From Methylophilaceae bacterium 11 (GTDB lineage Bacteria; Pseudomonadota; Gammaproteobacteria; Burkholderiales; Methylophilaceae): a DNA stretch of 64,000 bases. Positions within the stretch are counted from its first letter, which is position 1, and each line of letters begins with the position of its first letter. The notes under the pieces are model-generated. The model was not told the origin of the DNA and ran no database searches. It saw only the letters and a program-made list of their open reading frames with translations. Shown piece by piece: positions 54,570 through 63,415 of the stretch. The position numbers and the translations under genes were made by a program. The stretch is from the NCBI GenBank assembly GCA_000525025.1, contig JCKJ01000001.1:1550001-1614000 (forward strand), read 5' to 3'.

Positions 54570-54938
54570 TTATGAACCAATTACTTTTTGTACAACTTCG
54601 ATCAAACGCTTCGGATCGAACGGTTTAACTAACCAGCCATTGGCGCCAGCAGCTTTACCCTTTGCCTTCATTTCGTCGCTAGACTCCGTGGTTAGCATCA
54701 AAATAGGCACCTTTTGGTAAGAACCCAATCCGCGTAAATTTTTAATTAAAGTCAGGCCATCCATAATCGGCATATTTTGATCAGTCAGCACAAGGTCTAC
54801 TGTTTTTTCTTTGGCTTTGTTTAAGCCATCTTGTCCGTCTACCGCTTGCAACACATCGTAACCAGCAGCTTTAAGGCTAAATGCCACCATTTGACGAAGT
54901 GAACCGGAGTCATCGACTGCTAAAATTGTTTTTGCCAT
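54570..54938 (-). CDS. CheY-like chemotaxis response regulator (second copy)
   Basis: The 122-residue single receiver has LAVDDSGSLRQMVAFSL, phospho-Asp in LVLTDQNMPIMDGL, and LMLTTESSDEMKAKGKAAGANGWLVKPFDPKRL. It resembles the CheY proteins encoded beside CheA in betaproteobacteria and differs from E. coli-type CheY (35957) by its WLVKPFDP end. It may be a phosphate sink or have another target. Confidence 0.9.
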   Translation of the reverse strand: MAKTILAVDDSGSLRQMVAFSLKAAGYDVLQAVDGQDGLNKAKEKTVDLVLTDQNMPIMDGLTLIKNLRGLGSYQKVPILMLTTESSDEMKAKGKAAGANGWLVKPFDPKRLIEVVQKVIGS

Positions 54939-54998
54939 TTCGTACTCGCTTTTATTTTGTTAAAAATTACTACCCAAAAAATAGAGTGATACTTGTGC

Positions 54999-55553
54999 CT
55001 AGAACAAATCAATATCGCCGGTGGCCATATCTTTTTGTCCCACTGCTTTTCTTAAATTGCCTGAAAGTGCATGACTACCAGCATGCAAAATGTCGTTGAT
55101 ATTGACCAAAAACTTGGCAATATCATCATGCTCACGCTGTGCGTCCATGTCATACCCATGCTCAGATAGCTCTTGTAATAGCGCTTTCAAACCATTCACA
55201 CGATTGATCGTGCGGTGTAATAATTGACTCGTCATGTCTTGAAACTGCATACCCGTCACCACTGAATTTACTTCATTACCAATTTTTTCTTCATACTCTT
55301 CAATTGCAAAAGTCATGGCTTCATCTAACTGGCCAGAGGTCACCAATAAATTATGTTGGTGTGCAATCAAGTCATGAATCTTCATAAAACTGGTGCTGAG
55401 TTTCTCAATCGCTTCATTCAATAAAAAAGCGGTTTGCTGTAGATCAGATTCCACTTCGACCAAATGCTGATTACCGTGGTTAGCCACGGCTGTCAAAAGC
55501 GTTCTTAACTCATTGATGGGTAATTTATTCATTTCCATAACATCATGCCTCAT
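54999..55553 (-). CDS. CheZ-like helical chemotaxis protein
   Basis: The 184-residue helical protein (start 55553, or 55538 after a GAGG site) has a central motif GMQFQDMTSQLLHRTINRVN, like the CheZ motif QDLTGQVI where the catalytic Gln sits, but the overall sequence is only distantly related. The C-terminus QKDMATGDIDLF resembles the EVDLF end of CheD and acidic-hydrophobic peptides that bind CheY or its partners. It lies between motB and cheY, so a second phosphatase or adaptor for CheY is the best guess. Not a recognised standard gene. Confidence 0.65.
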   Translation of the reverse strand: MRHDVMEMNKLPINELRTLLTAVANHGNQHLVEVESDLQQTAFLLNEAIEKLSTSFMKIHDLIAHQHNLLVTSGQLDEAMTFAIEEYEEKIGNEVNSVVTGMQFQDMTSQLLHRTINRVNGLKALLQELSEHGYDMDAQREHDDIAKFLVNINDILHAGSHALSGNLRKAVGQKDMATGDIDLF

Positions 55554-55607
55554 TGCACTTCATCTCAATTTGTTGAATACCGTTGTAAAACCAGCTTAAT
55601 TGTTGCA

Positions 55608-56552
55608 CTACTTTGGCGATACAATACCCGCTGGCAATGCCACACCAGCCTGATTACTCGTTATATCCGCATGCTCACTCTCTGCATCTTTCAGTGCATC
55701 TTCTTCTGCTTGTTTATTCATTACCACCAAGCTAATACGACGATTGGTAGGATTAAATGGATTCTCTTTATCATATAAAGACGCAGAAGCCAGCCCCACG
55801 ACTCGGAGTAGTTTTGACTCATCCATACCACCGGCAATCAGTTCGCGGCGTGAAGAGTTCGCACGATCAGAAGACAGCTCCCAATTGCTATAGCCTTTGT
55901 CGCCATTCGGATAAGGTGCAGCATCGGTGTGCCCAGATAAACTGATTTTGTTTTGCACGCCATTCAACATTTTGCCAATTTCATGGAGAATCTCTTTAGC
56001 ATACGGCTGCAAATCAGCTTTAGACGATTCAAACATCGGACGATTCTGTTCGTCTAAGATCTGAATACGCAGACCTTCAGGTGTAATGTCTAACATCAAC
56101 TGACTTTTGAATTTCTTTAAGGTCTCGCTTTGATCAATCGTTTGCTCAATCTTTTGTTTCAAATCTTCTAATTTGGCTTGCTCCGCTTTTTTCAATGCTT
56201 CTTTTGCATCTTCAATCGTGACTGTTTTCTGCTTGCCCGGTGGGCCATCCACGGGTTTCACCTGGCCTTGTTTTTTGGTGATGTCTCTACCACCCGTGTT
56301 TTTAATCGCCGAATCCGTGACGCCCATCGCAGGGCCGCCCATCATGGCGACCTTCAATGGTGTTTTAAAGTATTCTGCAATGCCTTCTTTCTGCGCTTTA
56401 GAGGTAGACCCCAACAGCCACATCAAAAGAAAGAACGCCATCATGGCTGTCACAAAGTCAGCATAGGCAATTTTCCATGCACCGCCATGGTGGCCACCAC
56501 CACTTTTTTTAATCTTCTTAACAATAATCGGTGCAATACGATCTTCAGCCAT
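55608..56552 (-). CDS. motB: MotB, flagellar stator protein
   Basis: Stator subunit anchoring the motor to peptidoglycan, 314 residues. It has one membrane segment with the proton-carrying Asp (YADFVTAMMAFFLLMWLLG), a plug region, then an OmpA-like domain (ISLSGHTDAAPYPNGDKGYSNWELSSDRANSSRRELI). It follows motA by 41 bases. Confidence 0.95.
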   Translation of the reverse strand: MAEDRIAPIIVKKIKKSGGGHHGGAWKIAYADFVTAMMAFFLLMWLLGSTSKAQKEGIAEYFKTPLKVAMMGGPAMGVTDSAIKNTGGRDITKKQGQVKPVDGPPGKQKTVTIEDAKEALKKAEQAKLEDLKQKIEQTIDQSETLKKFKSQLMLDITPEGLRIQILDEQNRPMFESSKADLQPYAKEILHEIGKMLNGVQNKISLSGHTDAAPYPNGDKGYSNWELSSDRANSSRRELIAGGMDESKLLRVVGLASASLYDKENPFNPTNRRISLVVMNKQAEEDALKDAESEHADITSNQAGVALPAGIVSPK

Positions 56553-56593
56553 AACTGCTTCCTCTAACTATCTATTACGTCAATTCAATCGAA

Positions 56594-57457
56594 TTATTTA
56601 GCTGCTCTAGCTTGTTTTACATGGTCTTCCAACTCAGCAAAGCCTGGACGCTCTGTGGAGTACAGCACTTTGCGGCCAAACTCAACGGCAATGGCCGGCG
56701 CATAGCCATTCAAGCTTGCCAATAGCGTCACTTTGACGGTCTGGAACATCTTGCTGGACTCTTCTAATTTCTGCTCAAGCAAACCAGATAACGGGCCAAC
56801 AAAACCATAAGCCAACAGAATCCCTAAAAATGTCCCCACCAGTGCGTGCGCAATCAAAATACCTAATTCAGCTGGCGGCAATGCAACGTTTTCCATGGTA
56901 TGCACTACTCCCATCACCGCAGCCACAATACCAAATGCGGGCAAGCCATCGCCTAGTTTGGCAATACAATGCGCAGGCACGTGGCCTTCCATATGGTGTG
57001 TTTCAATCTCGTTATCCATTAAGTTTTCCACTTGGAATGCATCCATATTGCCGGATACCATCAAGCGTAAATAATCGGTAATAAACTCAACCAAATGATG
57101 GTCGTGCAGGATTTTTGGGTATTTGTTGAACAAGGCACTGGACTCAGGATCCTCGACGTCCTTTTCGATTGACATCATGCCTTCTTTACGGATTTTGCTA
57201 AGAATCTCAAATAAGAGCGCTAACAAATCCATGTACAGGGATTTGGTATATTTGGAGCCTTTAAAGATAGTAGGGAGTGCTTTTAATGTGGCTTTGAGTG
57301 CTTTTGTGTCGTTGCCTACAATAAATGCACCGACTGCACCACCAAAAATCATCAGCACCTCCAGCGGCTGCCATAAGCCACCCAAGTGCCCTCCCGCCAG
57401 CGCATAGCCACCAAAAATGGTGCCGCACACTACGATGTAACCAATAATGACAAACAT
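56594..57457 (-). CDS. motA: MotA, flagellar stator protein
   Basis: Proton-channel stator subunit, 287 residues, four membrane segments (VIIGYIVVCGTIFGGYALAG, LMIFGGAVGAFIVGN, LPAFGIVAAVMGVVHTM, LIAHALVGTFLGILLAYGFVG). Charged cytoplasmic loop residues (RKEGMMSIEKDVEDPESS, RLMVSG) match the rotor-interaction region. It is the first of the pair motA-motB. The gap upstream (57458-57670) has no promoter I can name. Confidence 0.95.
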   Translation of the reverse strand: MFVIIGYIVVCGTIFGGYALAGGHLGGLWQPLEVLMIFGGAVGAFIVGNDTKALKATLKALPTIFKGSKYTKSLYMDLLALLFEILSKIRKEGMMSIEKDVEDPESSALFNKYPKILHDHHLVEFITDYLRLMVSGNMDAFQVENLMDNEIETHHMEGHVPAHCIAKLGDGLPAFGIVAAVMGVVHTMENVALPPAELGILIAHALVGTFLGILLAYGFVGPLSGLLEQKLEESSKMFQTVKVTLLASLNGYAPAIAVEFGRKVLYSTERPGFAELEDHVKQARAAK

Positions 57458-57670
57458 GTTATCGTCTCCGAACAGCCAATAGAAAACTTCTTAAATTGGT
57501 ATCAGAATAACAAGCGCGGACAAAAATCAATTGAGGGAATAAAGGGCATTTTTCAGGCTTTTAATCCTGTTCATCCGTGATGCTTTAAACAGGCACTATG
57601 TATTGCTGGAAGGATTGGGAACTTGGGAGAAGCGTGTAATGACGCAGGTTTAACGCTTAGTGGCTAGCAG

Positions 57671-58528
57671 TTATGCCATGCGCCACACAAACAAGTCAGG
57701 TGTAGTATCGCCGGTCTGAATAATCTGCTCTGGCATGACATTGGGAATATCAAACTCAAGGCTGACCAACAGTGTGTCTTGACGCATTTCTTGGCTGGCT
57801 TTTTCCCACAATTGAGACATCGCTGCGGGTGATAAGTAGGCAAATACAACGTCATAGTCTGCAAAATTTAAGGCGTGATAACTACCCAGTGTAAAGGTGG
57901 CTCGCGAGCCTTTCAAATAGGCTCTTACTTTGCTGATCAACCAAGGTAATGGTGCAATTTCAATGCCTTCGACCATATCATTGGGGCGGTGCTGCGCAAT
58001 GTAGGTGGAGACATCACCCAAGCCGCTGCCAATATCGATCATGCGTAAAGCATGGTGTGGACGATGTTGTTGCATCAAGCTGTGCAATGCTTGCCATACG
58101 GCAGGACGGGAAGGATAAAACGGGACTTGTGTTTTAAATGTGGTCCAGTACAGGGCCATGGTCACCACAAATCCAATGAAATATACGCTGCTGGGCACAT
58201 GCAAAATGGACATCAGCCATAACGCCAGCGGGAAGAAAAAGTGAATCCAGCGCCACCATACTGCCATGCCTACACAGGTGGCAATAAACGTAGCAAACAT
58301 GGACTGCAATAAGACCAAAGAGAACACATAAAACGTCATGTCAGCTGTTAACAGTGCGCTCTCAGCCGGTGCGCTCATTTTGGCGTACATCAATATCACA
58401 CCGAATGCGGCAGACTGTACTAACAGTGCTAATAGCGAAGGCGTCTTACTAAGGCTATGCAACGCACGTTGATACCAAGCAGTGTCTTCAAAAAATGTGT
58501 CTGGACGGTGTTGGCTATGAAGTTGCAT
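57671..58528 (-). CDS. Membrane-anchored SAM-dependent methyltransferase
   Basis: The 285-residue product (ATG at 58528 after a GAGGCGAG site) has about four membrane segments in the first half (LLALLVQSAAFGVILMYA, FYVFSLVLLQSMFATFIATCVGMAVWW, FFFPLALWLMSILH, VYFIGFVVTMALYW). A class I methyltransferase domain follows: MIDIGSGLGDVSTYIAQ, VEGIEIAPLPWL, YDVVFAYLSPAAMSQLWEKA. Motif I is intact. Substrate unknown; it is not a known flagellar gene, yet it lies between motA and flhC on the same strand, so co-expression with motility is possible. Confidence 0.8.
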   Translation of the reverse strand: MQLHSQHRPDTFFEDTAWYQRALHSLSKTPSLLALLVQSAAFGVILMYAKMSAPAESALLTADMTFYVFSLVLLQSMFATFIATCVGMAVWWRWIHFFFPLALWLMSILHVPSSVYFIGFVVTMALYWTTFKTQVPFYPSRPAVWQALHSLMQQHRPHHALRMIDIGSGLGDVSTYIAQHRPNDMVEGIEIAPLPWLISKVRAYLKGSRATFTLGSYHALNFADYDVVFAYLSPAAMSQLWEKASQEMRQDTLLVSLEFDIPNVMPEQIIQTGDTTPDLFVWRMA

Positions 58529-58560
58529 TTGCGCTCGCCTCAATCATTCAATCTATACAA

Positions 58561-59127
58561 TTAAGCTGTCATAGAAACTAATTTGTAGCTTAACTCTTTG
58601 GCTTTTTTGGTTTTGCCTGCACGTGAAGGCACATGGCATAAGTTACATACATAGTGTTGATTCAAGTCATAAGTGTTCACAATAAAATTGCCACCACAGC
58701 AGTTACATGCATTGAGTTTCAACATTTTGCTTTCTACAAAGCGTACCAAGGTCCAGGCACGTGTCAGTGAAAGCACTGGCTCTACATCTGCATCTGTTTG
58801 GCCATCAGTCACTTGTTGCAAGTACAAACCGTAGGCTTTGATGATGGCTTGAATACCGCTTACATCTGCGTAATCCACCATGAATTTATAGATATTATAA
58901 AAAATGGAAGAGTGAATATTTGGCTGCCAAGTTAAGAACCAATCGGTTGAGAATGGCAACATCCCTTTTGGAGGTGAGCAGCCTTTCATTTCTTTATAGA
59001 GTTTAATCAAGCGCTCGCGTGATAATGTAGTTTGTGATTCTAGGAGCTGTAAACGCGCGCCTAAACGAATCATTTCCATGGCCAATTGAATTTGTTCTGC
59101 CTCATTGACTACGCTTTTCTTTTGCAT
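58561..59127 (-). CDS. flhC: FlhC, flagellar master regulator subunit
   Basis: Forms the FlhD4C2 activator of flagellar class II genes. The 188-residue product has QLAMEMIRLGARLQLLESQTTLSRERLIKLYKEM and the zinc-binding Cys cluster near the C-terminus (NACNCCGGNFIV and HYVCNLCHVPSR). It follows flhD by 50 bases. Confidence 0.95.
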   Translation of the reverse strand: MQKKSVVNEAEQIQLAMEMIRLGARLQLLESQTTLSRERLIKLYKEMKGCSPPKGMLPFSTDWFLTWQPNIHSSIFYNIYKFMVDYADVSGIQAIIKAYGLYLQQVTDGQTDADVEPVLSLTRAWTLVRFVESKMLKLNACNCCGGNFIVNTYDLNQHYVCNLCHVPSRAGKTKKAKELSYKLVSMTA

Positions 59128-59177
59128 GATAAACCCCTTATTCCTTAATATCTTTTAGAGATCGAATGTCTCAAAAA

Positions 59178-59495
59178 CTAAGCCATTGCATCGGCAGTTT
59201 GGCCTGCCATCAACACTGCTGTATGTAGGTGTGCTTGTGCACGATCTTTAGTGTAGTTAGTCAACATGCCTAAAATATCGCTATCATCAAAACGGAAGCG
59301 TGCTAACATCATGTTGGTATTACACAATTTTAGAAGTTGTAAGTTGCTCAAGCCTTCTAACAAGTCTGCAATGTCTTTGCTGATACCTAAACGGAAAATT
59401 GCTGTTGCTTTATCGGAACGAATTAATTGTTGTGCCAACATTAAGTAGTTAAGGTTTGCATCTTTAATCTCTAACATCATTTCTTCTTGATTCAT
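59178..59495 (-). CDS. flhD: FlhD, flagellar master regulator subunit
   Basis: Partner of FlhC, 105 residues from the ATG at 59495 (GGGGTC ribosome site; another ATG lies four codons earlier). LEIKDANLNYLMLAQQLIRSDKATAIFRLGIS matches the E. coli FlhD core. Most of the protein is the dimerising helical domain. A strong stem-loop lies about 130 bases upstream. Confidence 0.94.
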   Translation of the reverse strand: MNQEEMMLEIKDANLNYLMLAQQLIRSDKATAIFRLGISKDIADLLEGLSNLQLLKLCNTNMMLARFRFDDSDILGMLTNYTKDRAQAHLHTAVLMAGQTADAMA

Positions 59496-59621
59496 GATTG
59501 ACCCCATTCTTGTCTGGTTAACTTTATAAACATGTTGTGTTGCGTTAGGCGTACTTTGAACTTATTGATGCCTAGCAACAATTGGGGTTTGTCGGTTAAT
59601 TACGTAAGCGAAACGGACGCG

Positions 59622-59658
59622 AGCACGTAGGCGTTTGTCCTACAAACGCCTACGTGCT
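59622..59658. other. Long perfect hairpin between flhD and flhB
   Basis: 17-bp perfect arms (59622-59638 and 59642-59658, AGCACGTAGGCGTTTGT and its complement) around CCT. It has no T-run on either strand. It lies 127 bases before the flhD ATG and may be part of the flhD leader, a cruciform, or a binding site. Confidence 0.7.
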
Positions 59659-59790
59659 GCTGATGGCTTATTTTAAAATCAATGACTTAGACATCATCAC
59701 TTAGTACAAGCGTGATGCTAAATACGGTTAAAAATCGACTTTCATTGCATTAAATTCCAAAAATAGTTTAAAAATAATTAAAGTTTATCT

Positions 59791-59842
59791 ACATAGTGTC
59801 GTTACATGGTGTCGTTAAATAGTGCCGTTACATCGGGCTGTC
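59791..59842. repeat. Three to four tandem 13-bp repeats between flhD and flhB
   Basis: ACATAGTGTCGTT, ACATGGTGTCGTT and AAATAGTGCCGTT follow each other without spacing (59791-59829); a degenerate fourth copy ACATCGGGCTGTC extends to 59842. The region 59508-60164 contains these repeats, the hairpin and long AT-rich stretches, and no gene. Confidence 0.7.
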
Positions 59843-60164
59843 GCATCTCTGCCACCAATTGCAATTGCCCGTGCTCACTTTTTTTCATCTATTGACGCAT
59901 TAACTTCACTAACGGCCCGCCTTAAAAAAACTTTAGGGGAAATTTAAAATATTTTTAAAAAAGTTCATAAGCCATTGAATTTAAATAATAATAAAATTAA
60001 AAATATTTATTATTTGTAGAAAAAATGCATCTTTTCAAACAAAAAACATGCTACTGGACAAAAGAAAGGGGGGGATAAACCCTTTTATTCTCAAGATGTA
60101 ATTGTCATGAGTTATCTAATAATTCAATCATCCACTAAGAGGTAATGAATAGTTAGAGATCATC

Positions 60165-61340
60165 ATGGCTGAAGAAAGCGATTTAGAAAAAACAGAACAG
60201 GCCTCCCCCAAGCGATTAGAAAAAGCTAGGGAAGAAGGCGATGTGCCCCGCTCTCGCGAGTTGGCGGCATGTGCTGTGTTGTTTGCTTCTGGCTTGAGCT
60301 TAATGATGATGCAGCAACCTCTGAACACCGCATTAAAGCAATCGCTACGTTCCGGCTTAGAGTTTGACCGTACTGTAGCATTTGATCCTGCCGTACTATT
60401 AATGCGCGTCTCGCATACCGTATTCGATTTATTGATTGCATTTGCTCCACTGGCATTGGTACTACTTGCCGTTGCAGTTGCGTCTCCTATATTAGTAGGC
60501 GGCTGGGTATTCAGTAATAAAGCATTCGTGCCGCAATTCAATCGTCTGAATCCATTACAAGGCATCAGCAATATGTTCTCTAAAAATGCTGTGGTCGAAC
60601 TTATCAAGTCCGTAGGCAAAGCCATCATCGTTGCGGGTGTTGCTTACTGGGTAGTCAGCAGTGATTTAAAACCGATTCTGTCACTTTCTAATATGCCGCT
60701 AGAAGCTGGCATTGGTGAAGTAAGTGATTTAATGCTCTCAGGCTTCTTAACGATTGTGGCTGCATTGATTTTTATTGCAGCAATTGATGTGCCTTATCAG
60801 CTCTATCACTACGCTGAAAAACACAAAATGACCAAAGAAGAGATCAAACAAGAATCTAAAGAAGCCGAAGGTAATCCAGAAATCAAAGCCAAGATTCGCC
60901 AACAACAACGTGAGATGGCACGCCGCCGCATGATGTCAAAAATCCCAACAGCGGATGTGGTCATCACTAACCCAACCCACTACGCCGTGGCTGTGAAATA
61001 CCAAGAAGCAGGCATGAGCGCACCGATTGTAGTGGCCAAAGGTGCAGATGCTGTTGCGCTTAAAATCCGTGAGATTGCCAAAGATAACAATATTGTCACG
61101 CTCGAGTCTCCTAAACTTGCCCGTGCCTTATATGCTCATACAGAACTAGATCAAGAAATCCCTGAAGCTTTATATGCGGCAGTGGCTGAAGTCTTAGCGT
61201 ATGTATTCCAATTGCGTATGTTTAAACAACAAGGCGGCTACCAACCAGAAGTACCAAAAGCCTTGCCAGTACCTGATGCACTAGACCCACATAGCTTGAT
61301 CCCAGCACCTAACTTAATGGCACAAGGAGGCTTAGCATGA
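60165..61340 (+). CDS. flhB: FlhB, flagellar export apparatus protein
   Basis: Switches substrate class of the flagellar type III secretion system. The 391-residue product has the FlhB start (AEESDLEKTEQASPKRLEKAREEGDVPRSREL), four membrane segments, and the autocleavage motif NPTH in DVVITNPTHYAVAVKY. Its stop overlaps the flhA start (ATGA). Confidence 0.97.
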   Translation: MAEESDLEKTEQASPKRLEKAREEGDVPRSRELAACAVLFASGLSLMMMQQPLNTALKQSLRSGLEFDRTVAFDPAVLLMRVSHTVFDLLIAFAPLALVLLAVAVASPILVGGWVFSNKAFVPQFNRLNPLQGISNMFSKNAVVELIKSVGKAIIVAGVAYWVVSSDLKPILSLSNMPLEAGIGEVSDLMLSGFLTIVAALIFIAAIDVPYQLYHYAEKHKMTKEEIKQESKEAEGNPEIKAKIRQQQREMARRRMMSKIPTADVVITNPTHYAVAVKYQEAGMSAPIVVAKGADAVALKIREIAKDNNIVTLESPKLARALYAHTELDQEIPEALYAAVAEVLAYVFQLRMFKQQGGYQPEVPKALPVPDALDPHSLIPAPNLMAQGGLA

Positions 61341-63415
61341 ACAACTTACCTCCATGGTTAGCCAATATGGGCGCACGTTCCGCTGCCGCACCAGTCATCA
61401 TCATCATGCTATTGGCCATGATGATTTTGCCATTGCCAGCGATTATGCTGGACGTGTTCTTCAGCTTTAATATTGCGTTGTCTATCTTGGTCTTGATGAT
61501 CGGTCTGCAAACTAGAAAAGCTTTGGACTTCATTGCTTTCCCTACTGTGTTGCTGATGACTACCATGTTGCGCTTATCCCTCAACGTGGCTTCTACCCGT
61601 GTAGTACTGACAGAAGGTCATACTGGCCCAGACGCAGCAGGTAAAGTGATTGAAGCGTTTGGCCACTTCTTGATTGGTGGTAACTATGCAGTGGGTATCG
61701 TGGTATTCATTATCCTCACCATCATTAACTTTACCGTGATTACCAAAGGTGCTGGCCGTATTGCAGAAGTCGGCGCACGCTTTACTTTAGATGCGATGCC
61801 AGGTAAACAAATGGCGATTGATGCGGATTTAAACGCTGGCTTGATTGGCGAAGATGAAGCACGTCGCCGCCGTACCGAAGTGGGCCAAGAATCTGAATTC
61901 TACGGCGCGATGGACGGTGCCAGTAAATATGTACGTGGTGACGCCATTGCTGGCATCTTGGTCATCATCATCAACATTGTCGGCGGGTTGATTGTGGGCA
62001 TGGTGCAACATGATCTGCAGTTTGGTGATGCCGTTAAAAATTACACCTTATTAGCGATTGGTGATGGCTTAGTCGCACAAATCCCTTCACTCATTATCTC
62101 TGTCGCAGCTGGTGTGGTGGTATCACGCGTAGCCAACAACGAAGACATTGGCGGCCAACTGATTACCCAACTATTCAATAACCCAACTGTGATTTACCTG
62201 ACTGCTGGCATTATCGGTGGTATTGGCTTGATTCCAGGCATGCCGCACTTTGCGTTCCTATTACTAGCTTCTATTTTGGCGGGTATTGCGTATGTGGTAG
62301 ACAAGCAAAAAACACAAGCAGCGCTTGAACCAGAAGTAGAAGCACCGGCAGAAGTGGTGACCGAAGTAGAAGAAGCCAGCTGGGATGATGTAGTGCCGGT
62401 CGATATCGTGGGCCTAGAAGTGGGTTACCGCCTGATTCCATTGGTAGATAAAGCACAAGGCGGTGACTTACTTAAACGCATTAAAGGTATCCGCAAAAAA
62501 TTCGCACAGGAAGTTGGCTTCTTAGCACCTACCGTGCATATTCGCGATAACTTAGAGTTACGCCCAAACAGCTACCGCGTCACCCTTAAAGGGGTTGAGG
62601 TAGCTACAGGTGAATCAAACTTTGGTCAGTTTTTAGCCATCGATCCAGGAACGGTGACAGGCCAATTAGAAGGTGCCGTGACGACAGACCCAGCCTTTGG
62701 TTTGCCAGCAGTGTGGGTAGATGCCAACATGCGTGACCATGCACAAGCCATGGGCTATACCGTGGTAGACGCTGGCACCGTGATTGCCACACATTTGAAT
62801 CACATGATTTCGATGCACGCAGCCGAGTTATTAGGCCGTGAAGAAGTACAAAAACTCTTGGATCACGTAGGTAAAGAATCACCTAAATTAGTTGAAGACT
62901 TAGTGCCTAAACTCTTATCGTTCGCACTCGTACAAAAAGTGCTGCAAAACTTACTGACAGAAGGTGTGCATATCCGTGACATGCGTACTATTTTGGAAAC
63001 GCTGTCCGAGCATGCAATCCAAACACAAGATGCTGGCGATTTGACTGCGCTAGTACGCGTGAAATTGGGTCGCGCCATTGTGCAAGACTTGTTCCCAATT
63101 GGTAACGAAGTGACTGCCATGACGTTAGACGGCAACCTAGAGCGCATTTTATTGCAAGCCTTACAAAACAATGCAGCCAACAATACATCTATAGAGCCAG
63201 GCATTGCCGAAGCCTTAGCCAGACAAGCCGAGACTGCCTCTAAACAACATGAACAAATGGGCTTAACCCCTGTGTTATTAGTGCCAGCGCCATTACGCGC
63301 AGCACTTGCAAAATTTTTACGCCGTTCCGTTCCACATCTTCGCGTGTTGTCACACGAAGAATTACCAGATTCAAAAACCATTCGCGTCACTAGTCTTATT
63401 GGAGGTCAAGCATGA
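61337..63415 (+). CDS. flhA: FlhA, flagellar export gate protein
   Basis: Export gate of the flagellar type III secretion system, 692 residues. The N-terminal half has eight membrane segments (MILPLPAIMLDVFFSFNIALSILVL, TMLRLSLNVASTRVVL, DGLVAQIPSLIISVAAGVVVSR) with the FHIPEP-type loop MPGKQMAIDADLNAGLIGEDEARRRR. The C-terminal cytoplasmic domain follows an acidic linker. Overlaps flhB and flhF by 4 bases each. Confidence 0.97.
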   Translation: MNNLPPWLANMGARSAAAPVIIIMLLAMMILPLPAIMLDVFFSFNIALSILVLMIGLQTRKALDFIAFPTVLLMTTMLRLSLNVASTRVVLTEGHTGPDAAGKVIEAFGHFLIGGNYAVGIVVFIILTIINFTVITKGAGRIAEVGARFTLDAMPGKQMAIDADLNAGLIGEDEARRRRTEVGQESEFYGAMDGASKYVRGDAIAGILVIIINIVGGLIVGMVQHDLQFGDAVKNYTLLAIGDGLVAQIPSLIISVAAGVVVSRVANNEDIGGQLITQLFNNPTVIYLTAGIIGGIGLIPGMPHFAFLLLASILAGIAYVVDKQKTQAALEPEVEAPAEVVTEVEEASWDDVVPVDIVGLEVGYRLIPLVDKAQGGDLLKRIKGIRKKFAQEVGFLAPTVHIRDNLELRPNSYRVTLKGVEVATGESNFGQFLAIDPGTVTGQLEGAVTTDPAFGLPAVWVDANMRDHAQAMGYTVVDAGTVIATHLNHMISMHAAELLGREEVQKLLDHVGKESPKLVEDLVPKLLSFALVQKVLQNLLTEGVHIRDMRTILETLSEHAIQTQDAGDLTALVRVKLGRAIVQDLFPIGNEVTAMTLDGNLERILLQALQNNAANNTSIEPGIAEALARQAETASKQHEQMGLTPVLLVPAPLRAALAKFLRRSVPHLRVLSHEELPDSKTIRVTSLIGGQA

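Noticed and set aside
60064-60089. Weak AAAGGG/CCCTTT hairpin before flhB as a terminator
   Set aside because: Six-base arms and a nine-base loop in a purine-rich run; too weak to call.
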